Positions 17,253 to 27,728 of a stretch of 64,000 nt of DNA are shown in pieces. The position numbers and the translations under genes are program-made. Within the stretch, counting starts at the first letter, position 1, and every line of letters starts with the position of its first letter. Origin of the DNA: JABFSA01 sp963827515 (GTDB lineage Bacteria; Acidobacteriota; Vicinamibacteria; Vicinamibacterales; UBA2999); the NCBI GenBank assembly GCA_963827515.1, contig CAWHBF010000028.1, positions 124,001-188,000 of the forward strand, read 5' to 3'. The notes beneath the pieces are model-generated. The model saw nothing but the letters and a program-made list of their open reading frames with translations, was not told the origin of the DNA and made no database searches.

Positions 17253-20024
17253 TTACGATCCGCCGACCTGCTCCTTCACGAGGTGTGCCCTGATTTGATT
17301 GGGTTCCAGCTCGACCACTTTGGCGTCGAGACGGCCAAAGAGGTCGAGAAGCGCGGCGATCGAACCGGTCCATCCCGTCTGATGGCTCGCGCCAATCCCA
17401 GCTCCGTTATCGCCGTGGAAGTATTCGTAGAAGAGGATCAGATCGCGCCAGTGCGGATCGTCCTGGAACTTCGTGGTGCCTCCGTAGACTGGCCGCCGCC
17501 CGTTGGCGTCACGCAGGAACGTCTTTGCGAGCCGGCGGGTGATCTCCTGTGCCACCTCGAACAGCGTCATGTATTGCCCCGAACCGGTCGGACACTGCAC
17601 CTTGAACTCATTCCCGTAGAAGGCGTACAGGTTCAGGAGTGCCCGGATCAGGAGCACGTTGACGGGCATCCAGACCGGGCCTCGCCAGTTGGAGTTGCCG
17701 CCGAACATGCCGGTATCGGATTCGCCAGGCAGGTAATTGACTCTGTATTCCTGACCACCGACGTGGAATATGAACGGATGGTCCTGATGGTATCGAGAGA
17801 GCGCGCGAATACCGTATGGCCCGAGAAACTCGTTCTCGTCCAGCATGTAGGCCAGTACTCGCTCCAGTTTCTGCTTGTTGAGGATCGACAGCAGGCGCCG
17901 TCCCTTGTAGCCGATGAACCCTTCCTTGGTCGGAGCCACCTGGGACAACAACTCGGGATGGCGCTTGCGGAAGAGCTCGATCATTTCCAGCAGCTTCGGG
18001 TGCCGCTCGGCGATGCCCGCATCGAACACTGTTGATGCGCACAAGGGAAGGAGTCCCACCATCGACCGTACCTTCAACCGCATCGCCTGACCGTCGGGGA
18101 GCCGCAGCAGGTCGTAGAAGAATCCGTCCTGCTCATCCCACATCTCGTCGTGATGCTCGCCCCGGCGGTCCATCGCATAGGCAATCCACAGGAAATGCGT
18201 GACGAACTTGTAGGCGACCTCTTCGTACTTGTCGTCGTCCTCGGCGAGCTCGAGTGCGATCTGCAGCATGTTCTGGCAGTAGAACGCCATCCACGCCGTC
18301 CCGTCGGCCTGCTCGAGAGTGCCGCCCGTGGGGAGCGGAGCGCTGCGGTCGAAGATGCCGATGTTGTCGAGACCCAGAAACCCCCCGGCAAACACGTTGC
18401 GCCCGGCCGGATCCTTCCGGTTCACCCACCAGTTGAAGTTGAGCATCAACCCCTGAAACGCCTTTTCCAGGAAACGACGGTCCGCGCGGCCAAGGTTCCG
18501 CTCTACCTTGTAGAGATAAAGCGTCGCCCAGGCGTGCACCGGAGGATTCACATCGCCGAAGTTCCACTCGTAGGCGGGAATCTGCCCGTTGGGGTGAGCA
18601 TAGAGATTGCGCAGCATCAACAGCAGCTGATCCTTGGCGAAATCGAAATCCACCAGCGCCAGCGGAATCGTGTGGAACGCCAGGTCCCAGGCGGCGTACC
18701 AGGGATACTCCCACTTGTCCGGCATGGAGATGACGTCGGCATTGAGCATGTGGAACCATTCGGTGTTCCGCACGCCGTGCCGGGAGGATTCGAGCAGCGG
18801 ATGGCTCTTGTGTTCGGTCAGCCATTGCTCGAGGTCGTAATGGTAGAACTGCTTGCTCCACAACATGCCCGCCAGCGCCTGGCGATGCACGCGCCGTTCA
18901 TCGTCGGTCAGCGACTTCGGCGAAATCCGATTGTAGAATTCGTCGGCGTCCGCGATCCGGTCCTTGAATGTCTTGTCGAACCCGTCGAAGGCATCGCCGA
19001 CCTTGAATCCGCCAACGCCTTCGTCGGTCCACGCGGCCGCCAGCCGCAGACTCACGGTCTTGCTTCCGCGAGCGGGCACGTCGAGGACATAGTGGGCCGC
19101 AGCCTTGGTCCCGGCTTTCGCGGGGTTGACCGCGTGGCGGTGGCCCGAGACGATGTATTCGTGGAACGCATCCTTGACGTAGGGAGACGCATTGGGCTGG
19201 CCCCACAGACGGGAGGCGTTGCTCTCGTTCTCGGTGAAGAGCAGCTCCGGGGCTCCCTCGCAAAACAGCCAATACTCGCCAAGCTCACGGTGCGTGGCCT
19301 GCACGACGCCAGGTCCCACCTCGTGGAGCGACGGCTTCGGCTGATCCGCGTCCCACGACCAGGTATTACGGAACCAGAGCGTCGGCACGACACGAAGCCG
19401 GGCCGCTTCCGGCCCGCGATTGTGCACGGTGATGCGGACGAAGATGTCTTCGGGGCCGGCCTTCGCGTATTCCACGAACACGTCGAAGTACCGGTCGTCG
19501 TCGAAGGTGCCGGTATCCAGCAGTTCGTATTCGAACTCGGTTCGCGATCGGCCCCGGTTCGTCTCGATCAAGTCCCGGTAGGGATACTCCCGCTGCGGGT
19601 ACTTGTAGAGATATTTCATGTACGAGTGCGTGGGCGTGCTGTCGACGTAGAAGTAGTACTCCTTGACGTCCTCGCCGTGATTCGCCTCGTTGTTGGTGAG
19701 CCCGAACAGGCGCTCTTTCAGAATAGGATCCCGCTCGTTCCACAAGGCCAGGGCAAAGCAGAGCTGTTGCTTGTCGTCGGAAAGTCCCCCGAGCCCGTCC
19801 TCGCCCCACCGGTATGCGCGTGAGCGCGACTGGTCATGGGTGAAGTAGTTCCACGCGTCGCCATTTTCACTGTAATCCTCGCGAACCGTACCCCACTGTC
19901 GTTCGCTGAGGTAGGGTCCCCACTTCTTCCAGGGAATATGTGCCTCGCGCGCCTCGTTCAGCCGCTTCTGCTCGGTGACATCCACTGTAGGGCTCGTGCC
20001 TTGCCTCCCCCCGTTCTTCTTCAC
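17253..20024 (-). CDS. GH63-like glycoside hydrolase (MGH1-type (alpha/alpha)6 barrel)
   Basis: 923 uninterrupted residues, no signal peptide, so probably cytoplasmic. The N-terminal half is beta-rich (WKKWGPYLSERQWGTVREDYS, YFYVDSTPTHSYMKYLYKYPQ). The C-terminal half is an (alpha/alpha)6 barrel with family signatures such as WEYPWYAAWDLAFHTIPLAL, NWRGPVWMPVN and GASHQTGWTGSIAALLDLF. GH63 and the MGH1-like group include mannosylglycerate hydrolases and processing glucosidases; the conserved Asp in AAWDLAF and acids near the HQTGWTG end are the likely catalytic region. The exact substrate is not evident. On the other strand 20120-20135 a loose -24/-12 match (GG-N10-GC with TTTGCT) could serve as promoter. 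Confidence 0.85.
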   Translation of the reverse strand: MKKNGGRQGTSPTVDVTEQKRLNEAREAHIPWKKWGPYLSERQWGTVREDYSENGDAWNYFTHDQSRSRAYRWGEDGLGGLSDDKQQLCFALALWNERDPILKERLFGLTNNEANHGEDVKEYYFYVDSTPTHSYMKYLYKYPQREYPYRDLIETNRGRSRTEFEYELLDTGTFDDDRYFDVFVEYAKAGPEDIFVRITVHNRGPEAARLRVVPTLWFRNTWSWDADQPKPSLHEVGPGVVQATHRELGEYWLFCEGAPELLFTENESNASRLWGQPNASPYVKDAFHEYIVSGHRHAVNPAKAGTKAAAHYVLDVPARGSKTVSLRLAAAWTDEGVGGFKVGDAFDGFDKTFKDRIADADEFYNRISPKSLTDDERRVHRQALAGMLWSKQFYHYDLEQWLTEHKSHPLLESSRHGVRNTEWFHMLNADVISMPDKWEYPWYAAWDLAFHTIPLALVDFDFAKDQLLLMLRNLYAHPNGQIPAYEWNFGDVNPPVHAWATLYLYKVERNLGRADRRFLEKAFQGLMLNFNWWVNRKDPAGRNVFAGGFLGLDNIGIFDRSAPLPTGGTLEQADGTAWMAFYCQNMLQIALELAEDDDKYEEVAYKFVTHFLWIAYAMDRRGEHHDEMWDEQDGFFYDLLRLPDGQAMRLKVRSMVGLLPLCASTVFDAGIAERHPKLLEMIELFRKRHPELLSQVAPTKEGFIGYKGRRLLSILNKQKLERVLAYMLDENEFLGPYGIRALSRYHQDHPFIFHVGGQEYRVNYLPGESDTGMFGGNSNWRGPVWMPVNVLLIRALLNLYAFYGNEFKVQCPTGSGQYMTLFEVAQEITRRLAKTFLRDANGRRPVYGGTTKFQDDPHWRDLILFYEYFHGDNGAGIGASHQTGWTGSIAALLDLFGRLDAKVVELEPNQIRAHLVKEQVGGS

Positions 20025-20152
20025 CGCTCGCTCCTCTTCTCCGACGCACCCTGCCTCTGAACCGACTCAGGTGGCAGACATCGATCCCAGCAGGCAGTGC
20101 AGTCGGCCCAGGCCCTCGTAGCAAAGTGAGGGCCGGTCGACCGCGGGGAAAA

Positions 20153-20168
20153 CGGTAGAGGAATTGCT
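20153..20168 (+). promoter_or_regulatory. Possible sigma-54-type promoter
   Basis: CGGTAGAGGAATTGCT keeps GG-N10-GC, the G at position 7 and TTGCT, but lacks the TGGCA core. It lies 118 bases before the GTG of the barrel gene at 20286. Confidence 0.3.
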
Positions 20169-20226
20169 GTAAAGATGGGATACATCAACCGTTCGTGCTC
20201 CTGGATCGGAGCGGGAATGGCCAGAT

Positions 20227-20271
20227 CTCACAGCCGGCGGTGAAGCCCCTGGCAGCAGGTGATAACTTGCC
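20227..20271 (+). repeat. Copy A of a 45-bp intergenic motif
   Basis: It starts with TCTCACAGCCGGCGGTGAA, containing the near-palindrome TCAC-A-GCCGGC-G-GTGA. It continues through CCCTGGCAGCAGGTGATAAC. The same motif, with about seven differences, is found at 27591-27636; both lie upstream of genes for outer-membrane barrel proteins. Confidence 0.6.
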
Positions 20272-20285
20272 TCAAATCCTGACCG

Positions 20286-21281
20286 GTGATCAGCGAAGAA
20301 CGGCGCGCGGCCGAAGTGGGAGTGTCGAGGGAAACGGCGGGACGATTGCTACAGCACACGCGCACTAATGCCGCGTCCGTATCGATCCGTACGGCCGCAG
20401 CACTCGCGTTGTTGTTGATGCCGGTCTCCGCCTCGTCGCAGGAACTCGAGCCCGGCGCGTACTGGCCCCTTCCCATCGGGCTCAACATCGTCACCATCGC
20501 CAACAATTTCAGTTGGGGCGACCTGGCCTTCGATCCGTCCGCTCCGATCGACGAAGCGAACGCCGTTATCGACATGACGGCGCTCGCCTATACGAGGACG
20601 TTCAGTCTGGCCGGACGATCGGCCAATGCGGGAGTGATGCTGCCCGTGATCGGTGGTCATCTGGAAGGTCTGTATCTCGGTGAACCCGCGGAGGTCGGCC
20701 GGTTCGGGCAGGGTGATCCGAGACTGCGACTGGCGATCAATCTGTACGGAGCCCCAGCGGTCACGCCCCAGGCATTTGCCCCGTACCGCCAGCGAAGCAT
20801 CCTCGGCGTCAGCGTCACCGTGGCACCGCCGCTTGGCCAATACGACTCAACCAAACTGATTAACCTCGGCACCCATCGGTGGTCCGTCAAACCGGAGGTT
20901 GGTGTGTCGCACGCCTTTGACCGGTGGGTCGTGGAGGCGATGGCGGGGGTCTGGCTGTTTACGGACAACGCGGACTTCCTCGGAGGACGCACGCGCGAGC
21001 AGGACCCGATTGTCGCGACGCAGCTCCACGTCACTTTCAGGTTCAAGCCCACCATGTGGCTGGCCGCGGACGGCAACTACTTCACCGGCGGGCGGACGAC
21101 GATCGGCGGTAAGGAGAACCTCGATCTCCAGAAAAACTCGCGCATCGGCGCCACGTTTTCGTCAGCGCTCGGTCGCGGCCACGCGGTCCGAATATCAGTG
21201 AATCGCGGCGCCTTCACGACGATCGGCGCCGATTTCACGTCGGTCGCGGCCGGATACAACTATGCGTGGACCGGGTGGTGA
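20286..21281 (+). CDS. Phenol_MetA_deg-type outer membrane beta-barrel
   Basis: Up to 331 residues from GTG 20286; a GTG at 20322 is also possible. A hydrophobic signal segment ends SASSQ, then ELEPGAYWPLPIGLNIVTIANNFSWGDLAFDPS. Regular amphipathic strands follow (GDPRLRLAINLYGAPAV, SILGVSVTVAPPLGQYDSTKLINLGTHRWSVKPEVGVSH), ending in an aromatic residue after AGYNYAWTGW. QYDSxKLINLGxxRWxxKPExGxS is the family signature of putative outer-membrane pores found near aromatic-degradation genes. No such pathway is here, so the cargo is unknown. A shared 45-bp motif lies just upstream. Confidence 0.8.
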   Translation: MISEERRAAEVGVSRETAGRLLQHTRTNAASVSIRTAAALALLLMPVSASSQELEPGAYWPLPIGLNIVTIANNFSWGDLAFDPSAPIDEANAVIDMTALAYTRTFSLAGRSANAGVMLPVIGGHLEGLYLGEPAEVGRFGQGDPRLRLAINLYGAPAVTPQAFAPYRQRSILGVSVTVAPPLGQYDSTKLINLGTHRWSVKPEVGVSHAFDRWVVEAMAGVWLFTDNADFLGGRTREQDPIVATQLHVTFRFKPTMWLAADGNYFTGGRTTIGGKENLDLQKNSRIGATFSSALGRGHAVRISVNRGAFTTIGADFTSVAAGYNYAWTGW

Positions 21282-21297
21282 GGAGCGCGAACGCTTT

Positions 21298-21928
21298 CTA
21301 CTTCCTGACCTCGAGCTCCAGGTTGTTCAGGCGTACGGGTTCGGTCGAGTAGTTCTCGAGTTCGATCGTGCTCGTCTTCTTATCGAACATGATCTGCGTC
21401 GAGTAGGCCATCTTGCCTTCGCCCTTGCCGGCGCGGTCGAACCGCATCTCGAACAGCGTGAAGGGATAGTCAACCGTTCGCGGCTGGTTGCGCAACTCGG
21501 CGAAGCCCATGACGCGCGGTGTCATGATGACGATGCGCCGACCACCGTCTTCTCCCGGGAAGTTCATGGCATAGCGGATGTCGGTGCCAAGACGCATGGT
21601 GTTGTTCGGGTCGGGGCCGAAATAGCCGGGGAAGTTGAACCGCCCCACTTCGGGCTGATCTTCGAGCTCGCGGAGCAGCCCGTTCTGCTTCTTCTCGAGA
21701 AAGGTGTCGATGAGGTGCTGACGCTGTGCGAGGCTCGACCATCCGTCGATGGTGATTTGGATCGTGTCGTTCGCGCCAGTGGCGATGTTGCTCATGTTCA
21801 GCGCCCATCCGGTGATTCTCACCTTGTCGGTGGCGCTTGGGACGTTCGACTGTGCCCAGGCGGGCATGATCGATCGCCGTCGCTGCCAGCGTACCCGCCC
21901 CGATCCACGTCATCAGCATGCGCGTCAT
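21298..21928 (-). CDS. Secreted protein of unknown function (frameshift in signal peptide)
   Basis: ATG 21928 gives MTRMLMTWIGAGTLAATAI; near 21870 the frame shifts to MPAWAQSNVPSATDKVRITGWALNM, completing a signal peptide cleaved after AWAQ. The mature part of about 175 residues is beta-rich (IQITIDGWSSLAQRQHLIDTF, IVIMTPRVMGFAELRN, FDKKTSTIELENYSTEPVRLNNLEL). I do not recognise the family. The GATCGATC at the break could be a duplication of GATC. If translation began at the internal ATG near 21867 the protein would lack export. A degenerate -24/-12 box lies at 21980-21995 on this strand. It converges on the barrel gene with 16 bases between stops. Confidence 0.55.
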
Positions 21929-22219
21929 ATCGATGCTCCTGTCTGTCCGACTAGGCGTGTCGTGCGTTTCAAGCCGGGCTGCAAATCCCATGCGAGCATG
22001 GCCGGGAGGCGAATCCTCCCAACCGACGTGCTGTCCTGCAGCGTCCGGCAGCCCTGCACGTCACGACCCTGAACGCAGGCGAAACGCATGGTCGTGCTCA
22101 CAACATGCCGTGGCCGATCGCAAGCAGCGGAGACCACCCGTGGGGAGCGAAATCGGCTGGTCGAACGACTCAGGCAAGCCAGTCAATCAGTTACCGGCCA
22201 AGGGTTGCTGGTGGGATGC
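21929..22219. other. Intergenic region between divergent genes
   Basis: About 290 bases, no gene recognised. On the minus strand TCGCATGGGATTTGCA (21980-21995) resembles a -24/-12 promoter with the first G of the GG pair lost, and would serve the secreted-protein gene that starts at 21928. Confidence 0.4.
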
Positions 22220-22235
22220 TGGCGCGAATAGTGCT
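22220..22235 (+). promoter_or_regulatory. Sigma-54-type promoter
   Basis: TGGCGCGAATAGTGCT has TGGC, CG at 6-7 and GG-N10-GC spacing; the -12 half is GTGCT. The predicted start is about 22246, 59 bases before ATG 22305, with GAGGAGG inside the leader. Confidence 0.4.
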
Positions 22236-22304
22236 TATCCCGCTCCATTGGCCAGTGTGTCTGGGGGCCGTGTCACACGTTGAGAGCGTTTCCGAGGAGG
22301 TCTC

Positions 22305-23000
22305 ATGAGAACGATGACTCTATTGTTACTGGCCCTGGTCTCCGTGATTTCGACGCGGCCGTTGGCGGCCCCCGGCGACACCCAGGCCCCACAGATCGAA
22401 ATACCCAAGCCTGGGGTGCCACAGATCATGACGCTGGAGGGGGCGTATATCCGCGTCGCGTACAACAACGAAGGCTATGCCATCCTTGGATATCGCATCG
22501 CGAATCTGTCCATCGGAGAAGAGTGGATGCTCCTCGAGTTCGGGACGACACTTCGCGATCGCGTGCCGCGCTACAAGTTGACCCGCGACGCGCTGTCCCT
22601 GGAGACACCTGACGGCAAGACGATTCCCATGGCGTCGGTCGTGGATTACCGGGCGGCCAACCTGACCGCACTCCAGAACCGGATGAAGGTGCAGCGCGAC
22701 TCGATCAACTACTTTCCCCCCATGGCGAATCAGGCGTGCCGAATTGGTTTCTACTCCGAGTTGACCAATCGCGCGATGGCATATGAGGAGGTCGAGCTGA
22801 GTAACAACCGCGCCTGTGTGGGCCAGCTCTTCTTCAAAATACCCGGCGGCATCGCGTACGGTCAGCACTGGCTCAACGTGAAGTTTCAGAACAGTGTCGT
22901 GCGCGTGCCGTTCAGAATCCTGACCAAGGAAGAAGACCAGCTGCTGTCGAAGAACTACAAGGATATCCGCCGGCAGGTCGAAGACACCTTCAAGAAGTAG
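22305..23000 (+). CDS. Secreted protein of unknown function
   Basis: 231 residues from ATG 22305, with GAGGAGG about seven bases upstream. Signal peptide MRTMTLLLLALVSVISTRPLAA. The mature protein is mixed alpha/beta with no family I know; segments include GAYIRVAYNNEGYAILGYRIANLSIGEEW and NYFPPMANQACRIGFYSELTNRAMAYEEVELSNNRACVG, the last carrying two Cys about 34 residues apart that could form a disulfide. The end is charged and helical. It is intact, unlike several neighbours, and has a plausible sigma-54 promoter upstream. Confidence 0.7.
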   Translation: MRTMTLLLLALVSVISTRPLAAPGDTQAPQIEIPKPGVPQIMTLEGAYIRVAYNNEGYAILGYRIANLSIGEEWMLLEFGTTLRDRVPRYKLTRDALSLETPDGKTIPMASVVDYRAANLTALQNRMKVQRDSINYFPPMANQACRIGFYSELTNRAMAYEEVELSNNRACVGQLFFKIPGGIAYGQHWLNVKFQNSVVRVPFRILTKEEDQLLSKNYKDIRRQVEDTFKK

Positions 23001-23243
23001 GACTGACGACACGCTCGCGTCCGGTCTCCAGCCGGCGTCGGGGCACCGCATGACGGGATGGCCAACGGCCGGGCATCCACGAGCAGCGCCTCGACGCGGC
23101 TTACGATGCCGCGGACTTGAGGATCGTGAGGCGCTTCGTGAGCGCTCATAACGGACCGTAGTTCTCGAGTGGCGAGGGTTTGATCCGCCCTGGATGGCCG
23201 GGCTCCCGAACAAAGCGATCCCCGCTCTGGAAGAAGGCGAGAT

Positions 23244-26200
23244 ATGACCGCCGAGCGATGGGAGGGTGTGTCGCCGGATCTGCCTCGCGGTACGGAAAGC
23301 GGCGCCACCGCTGGCCCGCTGAGCATGGATCTCACAGTCGATCCAGCGGAGACCCCGCCGCCCGCGTCCGCGTCCCGAGCCGACACCGCAGCGCCAGCCG
23401 CGTTCGGACGCTACCAGGTTCGCCACGCCTTGGGGACGGGCGGCTTCGGCGCGGTGTACCTCGGCCACGACAGCCAACTCGACCGGCCCGTGGCCATCAA
23501 AGTGCTGCACGCCGGCTCGGCGGCGTCGCAGGCCGAAGGCGAACGGTTCCTGCAGGAGGCACGACGGCTCGCCCAGCTGCGTCACCCCGGCATCGTGGCG
23601 GTCCACGACGTCGGCGTGCAGGACGGGCAACGGTACATCGTCTCCGATTACCTCGACGGCCCCGACCTTGGCCAGTGGCTGAAGGACAACCGCCCGGCCT
23701 GGCCGGAGGCAGCCCGGATCGTGGCCGCCGTGGCCGACGCCTTGGCGCACGCCCATGCCCGGCTCATCGTCCACCGCGACGTCAAGCCGGCGAACATCAT
23801 CCTCACTGCCGACCGCGAACCAGTGCTGGTGGACTTCGGCCTCGCCCTCGACGAGGTCCGGGCGGGCGGCGACGAGAAGGGCATCGTCTCCGGCACCCCG
23901 TGGTACATGTCGCCGGAGCAAGCCGACGGGCACGGCCCACCGCATCGACGGCCGCACCGACATCTACAGCCTGGGCGTCGTGCTCTACGAGTTGCTCACC
24001 GGCCGCGTGCCGTTCCGGGCGACCGCATTCCGGGAGCTGCTGCGGCAGGTGCGCGACGACGAGCCGCAGCCTCCTCGGCAGCTCGTCCGGGACATCCCGC
24101 CCGAGCTGGAAAGGGCCTGCCTGAAGGCGCTGGCGAAGCGGCAGCAGGACCGCTACACCACCGCGGCGGATTTCGCCGAGGATCTGCGCCGCGTTCTCCC
24201 GACGGCGGCCGACGGCGACGGCCTCCCGGCAGATGCCGGCGAGTCACCGGCTGGTGAGCCGCAGGCGGCAACGCCGGCCCCATCTCGGGATAAACCCGTT
24301 GACGCCGCCTTCGTCCCGGCGCCGCGCTCGCGAGGCCGAGCGCCGCCAGGTGACCGTCCTGGTCTGCGGGTGCGACCTGTTCGAGTCCGAGGCGTACTTG
24401 GGGCTCGAAACGGAGGACCAGGCCCAGGTCCTGCGGGCCTTCCAGCAGGCGTGCGAGCAGGCGGTTCGGCACTTCGACGGGACGGTCGTGCAGTGCAACG
24501 AGCAGGGGCTGCTGGCGTGCTTCGGCTACCCGGTGGCCTACGAGGACGCGGCGCGCCGCGCGGCACAGGCGGGCCTCAGGCTCCTCGACGAAGTGACATG
24601 CCCTCGCGGGGCAACTCCGCAAGGCACACAACTTCGAGCTGTCACCGTGGGTCGGCCTCCACACCGGCCCCGCAATCGTGGAGGTGAAGGAGGATGCGGT
24701 CTCGCTGGTGGGGGACGCCCGAAACGTCGCCGTCCGGCTGGAGGAGGTGGCCGCGCCCGGCCAGGTCATCTGCACCGAGGCCACCCACCGGCTGTTCCAG
24801 GGCCGGTTCCAGTGCGCAAGCCTCGGCCCCCGGAAGATCAAGGGCGTGGCCCAACCCGTCCAGCTCTTCCGTGTGGAGCGGATCGCGGTGGCCGGGAGCT
24901 TGATCGAGGCAGTGGCAACGGCTGAGCTATCGCCGCTGACGGGCCGTGACCACGAGATCAGCCTGCTCAAGGACCGATGGGAGCAGGCCCAGGAGGGGAT
25001 GGGCCAGGTCGTCCTGCTGGTCGGCGAGCCGGGCCTGGGCAAGTCGCGCCTGGTGCACACGCTTGAAAGAGCACGTCCTGGGTCAGATGGTTGAAGGAGA
25101 AGTGGACGCGCCCGTCATCGAATGGCGCTGTTCGCCGCACTACCAGAACACGGGGCTGCACCCGGCCATCGACTTCTACGAGCGGGCTCTCGGCTTCCGC
25201 CCCGAGGAGCCGCCGCAGGACCGGTTCGACCGCCTGCTCCGTCGCCTGGCGCAGTACGACCTGGCCCGGCCGGAGGTCGTGCCGCTGTGGGCGTCGCTCC
25301 TGTCCCTGCCGACCCCGGACCGGTTTCCGCCGCTCTCGTTGCCGCCAGCCCGCCAGAGGGAGGAGACGTTCCGGCTCATGCTGGAGTGGCTGCACGTGCG
25401 CGCCGCCCGCAGCGCCGGTCCTCTTCATCGTCGAGGACCTGCACTGGGTGGACGCGTCCACCCTGGAATTCCTGGGACAATTCCTCGCCGAGTTCCCGCA
25501 CGACCGAATCCTGACCTTGCTCACCTTCCGCCCCGAGTTCAAGCCGCCGTGGACCGCCGTGGATCACCAGACCAGCCTGGCCCTGACCCGCCTGACCCGG
25601 CGTCAGGTCGGCGACCTGATGCGGAAGAAGGCGGCGGACGGCCTGCCGGAAGCGGTGATCGAGCAGGTGTACGACCGGGCCGGCGGCGTGCCGCTGTTCG
25701 TCGAGGAATTCACGAAGATGGTGCAGGAATCGGCCGTCCTCGAGCAGCAGGGGGCAGGCGGGGTCCGCGGCTCGACCCTGCTCGGGCACGAGATCCCCAG
25801 CACGCTCCAGGACCTGGTGATGGCCCGCCTGGACCGGATGGAGGGCGGCCGGGAGTTGGCCCAACTCGCCGCGGTCCTCGGCCGGGAGTTCAGCCACGAG
25901 TTGCTCTCTGCCGTTGCGACCGTGGACGAGCCGACTCTCCAGGCGGAGCTGGCCCAACTGGCGCAGGCAGAGATCCTGTACCCGAAGGGCCGGCCTCCTC
26001 GTTGCACGTACATCTTCAAGCACGCCCTGCTTGAAGACGCGCTGTACAACGCGCTGGTCAAGGGTAAGCGGCAGCAGTTCCACCGGCGGATCGGCGAGGT
26101 GCTGGAAGCGCAGTTCCCGCAGACCGCCAGACGCAGCCGGAGTTGCTGGCCCACCACTTCACCGAGGCGGGCCTGACCGAGAAGGCCGTCGGCTACTGGC

Positions 26201-27489
26201 TCAAGGCGGGGCAGCGGTCGCGGGAGCGATCGGCGATGTCTGCGAAGCGATCGGCCATTTGACGAAAGGCCTCGCGTTGTTGGACACGCTCGAGGAGTCG
26301 CGTGCTCGCGACGACCGGGAGTTGCAGTTCCTCACCACACTGGCCCCGGCCTACATCGCGGCCCGCGGTTACGCCGCACCCGAAGTCGGGCCGATCCTGG
26401 TCCGGGCGCGCGAACTGTGCCAACGGATCGGGGAGCCGCAGCAGCAATTCGGGATCATGCTGGGCATGTGGGAGTGGCACATCGTGCGCGGCGACCTGCG
26501 GGTGTGTGTGGACCTGGCTGCCGACGGGATGGCGCTCGCCGAACGTCTGAACGACCCCGGCATGCTGATGGAAGCGCTGTTCATGCCGGGCGTCACGATG
26601 TTCTACCGTGCCCAGTTCGCGGGTGCCCGTGCCTGCTACGAGAACGCGTTGGGTGCCTACGACGACCGCGAGCGCACGAAGTTCTGGACCGCTTATTCCG
26701 GGCACGACGCCGGCGTGACCCACCGTTGCTACCTCGCGCTGGCCTTGTGGCACCTCGGCTACCCGGACCAGGCCCTCAAGCTTGCTGGCGAGATGTGCGA
26801 GCTGGCGCGAACGATTGGCCACGCGTTCAGCCTCGCTCATGCCGTGGACTTTGCGGCGTTTCTCTACCATTACTGCCGGCTCGGAACCGAGGTCCGAAGC
26901 GATGGCCGAGGAAGAGATGGCAATTGCGACCGAGCAGGGCTTTCCGTTCTGGCACGCGCTGGGCACGCTGCACAAGGGGGCGGGGTTGCTCTTGCAGGGC
27001 CGGCGGGAGGAATCGCTGCCACTTCTTCTCAAGGGGTTCGGCGCCTTCCGGGCCACCGGGGCGGAAGTCCGCGTTCCGTCCTACCTCGGCTCTGTTGGGC
27101 GATGCCTACACGCAGTCCGCGCGCTTCGAGGACGCGCACAAGGCGCTGGACGAAGGGCTGGCGTTGCCGAGAAGAACGACGACCGTTGCCACGAGGCCGA
27201 GCTGTACCGCCTCAAGGGCGAATTGCTGCTGGCCGAGTCGCGCGACGAGACCGCCGCCGAGGACTGCTTTCGCCGGGCCATCGAGACGGCCCGGCGCCAG
27301 CAGAGCAAGGCGTGGGAGCTGCGGGCGACGATGAGTCTCGCCCGGCTCTGGCAACGGCAGGGCCGACGCGACGAGGCCCGCGATGCGCTGGCGGCCATCT
27401 ACGGCACGTACACGGAAGGGTTCACGACGCCGGACCTCGTGGACGCCAAAGCGCTGGTCGAATGTCTGGCGGAAACCGGCACTCGATGA
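23244..27489 (+). pseudogene. Ser/Thr kinase-cyclase-ATPase-TPR signalling protein, broken by about ten frameshifts
   Basis: Piecing frames together gives one protein of about 1,415 residues. The Hanks-type kinase has P-loop GTGGFGAVYLG, AIKVL, HRDVKPANI and DFGLA. A class III cyclase-like domain follows (VTVLVCGCDLF to GDARNVAVRL), then an AAA/STAND-type ATPase (LLVGEPGLGKS; VLFIVEDLHWVD) and a long TPR-like tail ending DLVDAKALVECLAETGTR. One-base shifts are needed near 23935, 24320, 24620, 25068, 25415, 26130, 26232, 26892, 27088 and 27166; about seven look like insertions and three like deletions, several in G or C runs. The segments remain clean of stops and conserved. In the cyclase part the second metal Asp region reads NEQGLLACFG rather than GDGLL, so it may not be catalytic. 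Either a recent pseudogene or a poorly sequenced stretch. Confidence 0.75.
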
Positions 27490-27590
27490 GTTGAATCAGT
27501 TCGTTGAGAGACGGTCCGCGTTTTCTTCCGGGGAATTCCCGCTTCGCGCGCATCGCCGAAGGCTCTGGTTCCAAGCGGCGGTGAGGGGAG

Positions 27591-27636
27591 GCTCACAGCC
27601 GGCGGTGAATACCCTCGCAGCGGGTGAGGACCTGTC
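27591..27636 (+). repeat. Copy B of the 45-bp intergenic motif
   Basis: GCTCACAGCCGGCGGTGAA followed by ACCCTCGCAGCGGGTGAGGAC; matches 20227-20271 closely, including the TCACAGCCGGCGGTGA near-palindrome. It sits about 95 bases before the patatin gene. A weak -24/-12-like box (CGGCACG with a poor -12 half) lies at 27665-27680. Confidence 0.6.
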
Positions 27637-27728
27637 GCCGGCACCCACGAGAATTGACGTTCGTCGGCACGTTTCGCGCAAGACGCCTGGCCGCGGAACG
27701 GTCCACCTTTTGCCCTCACGCAAGAACC

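Noticed and set aside
20227..27636. The GCCGGCGGTGAA core recalls part of the FMN riboswitch (RFN element).
   Set aside because: The other conserved blocks of the RFN six-helix junction are not present at either copy, and neither downstream gene belongs to riboflavin metabolism.
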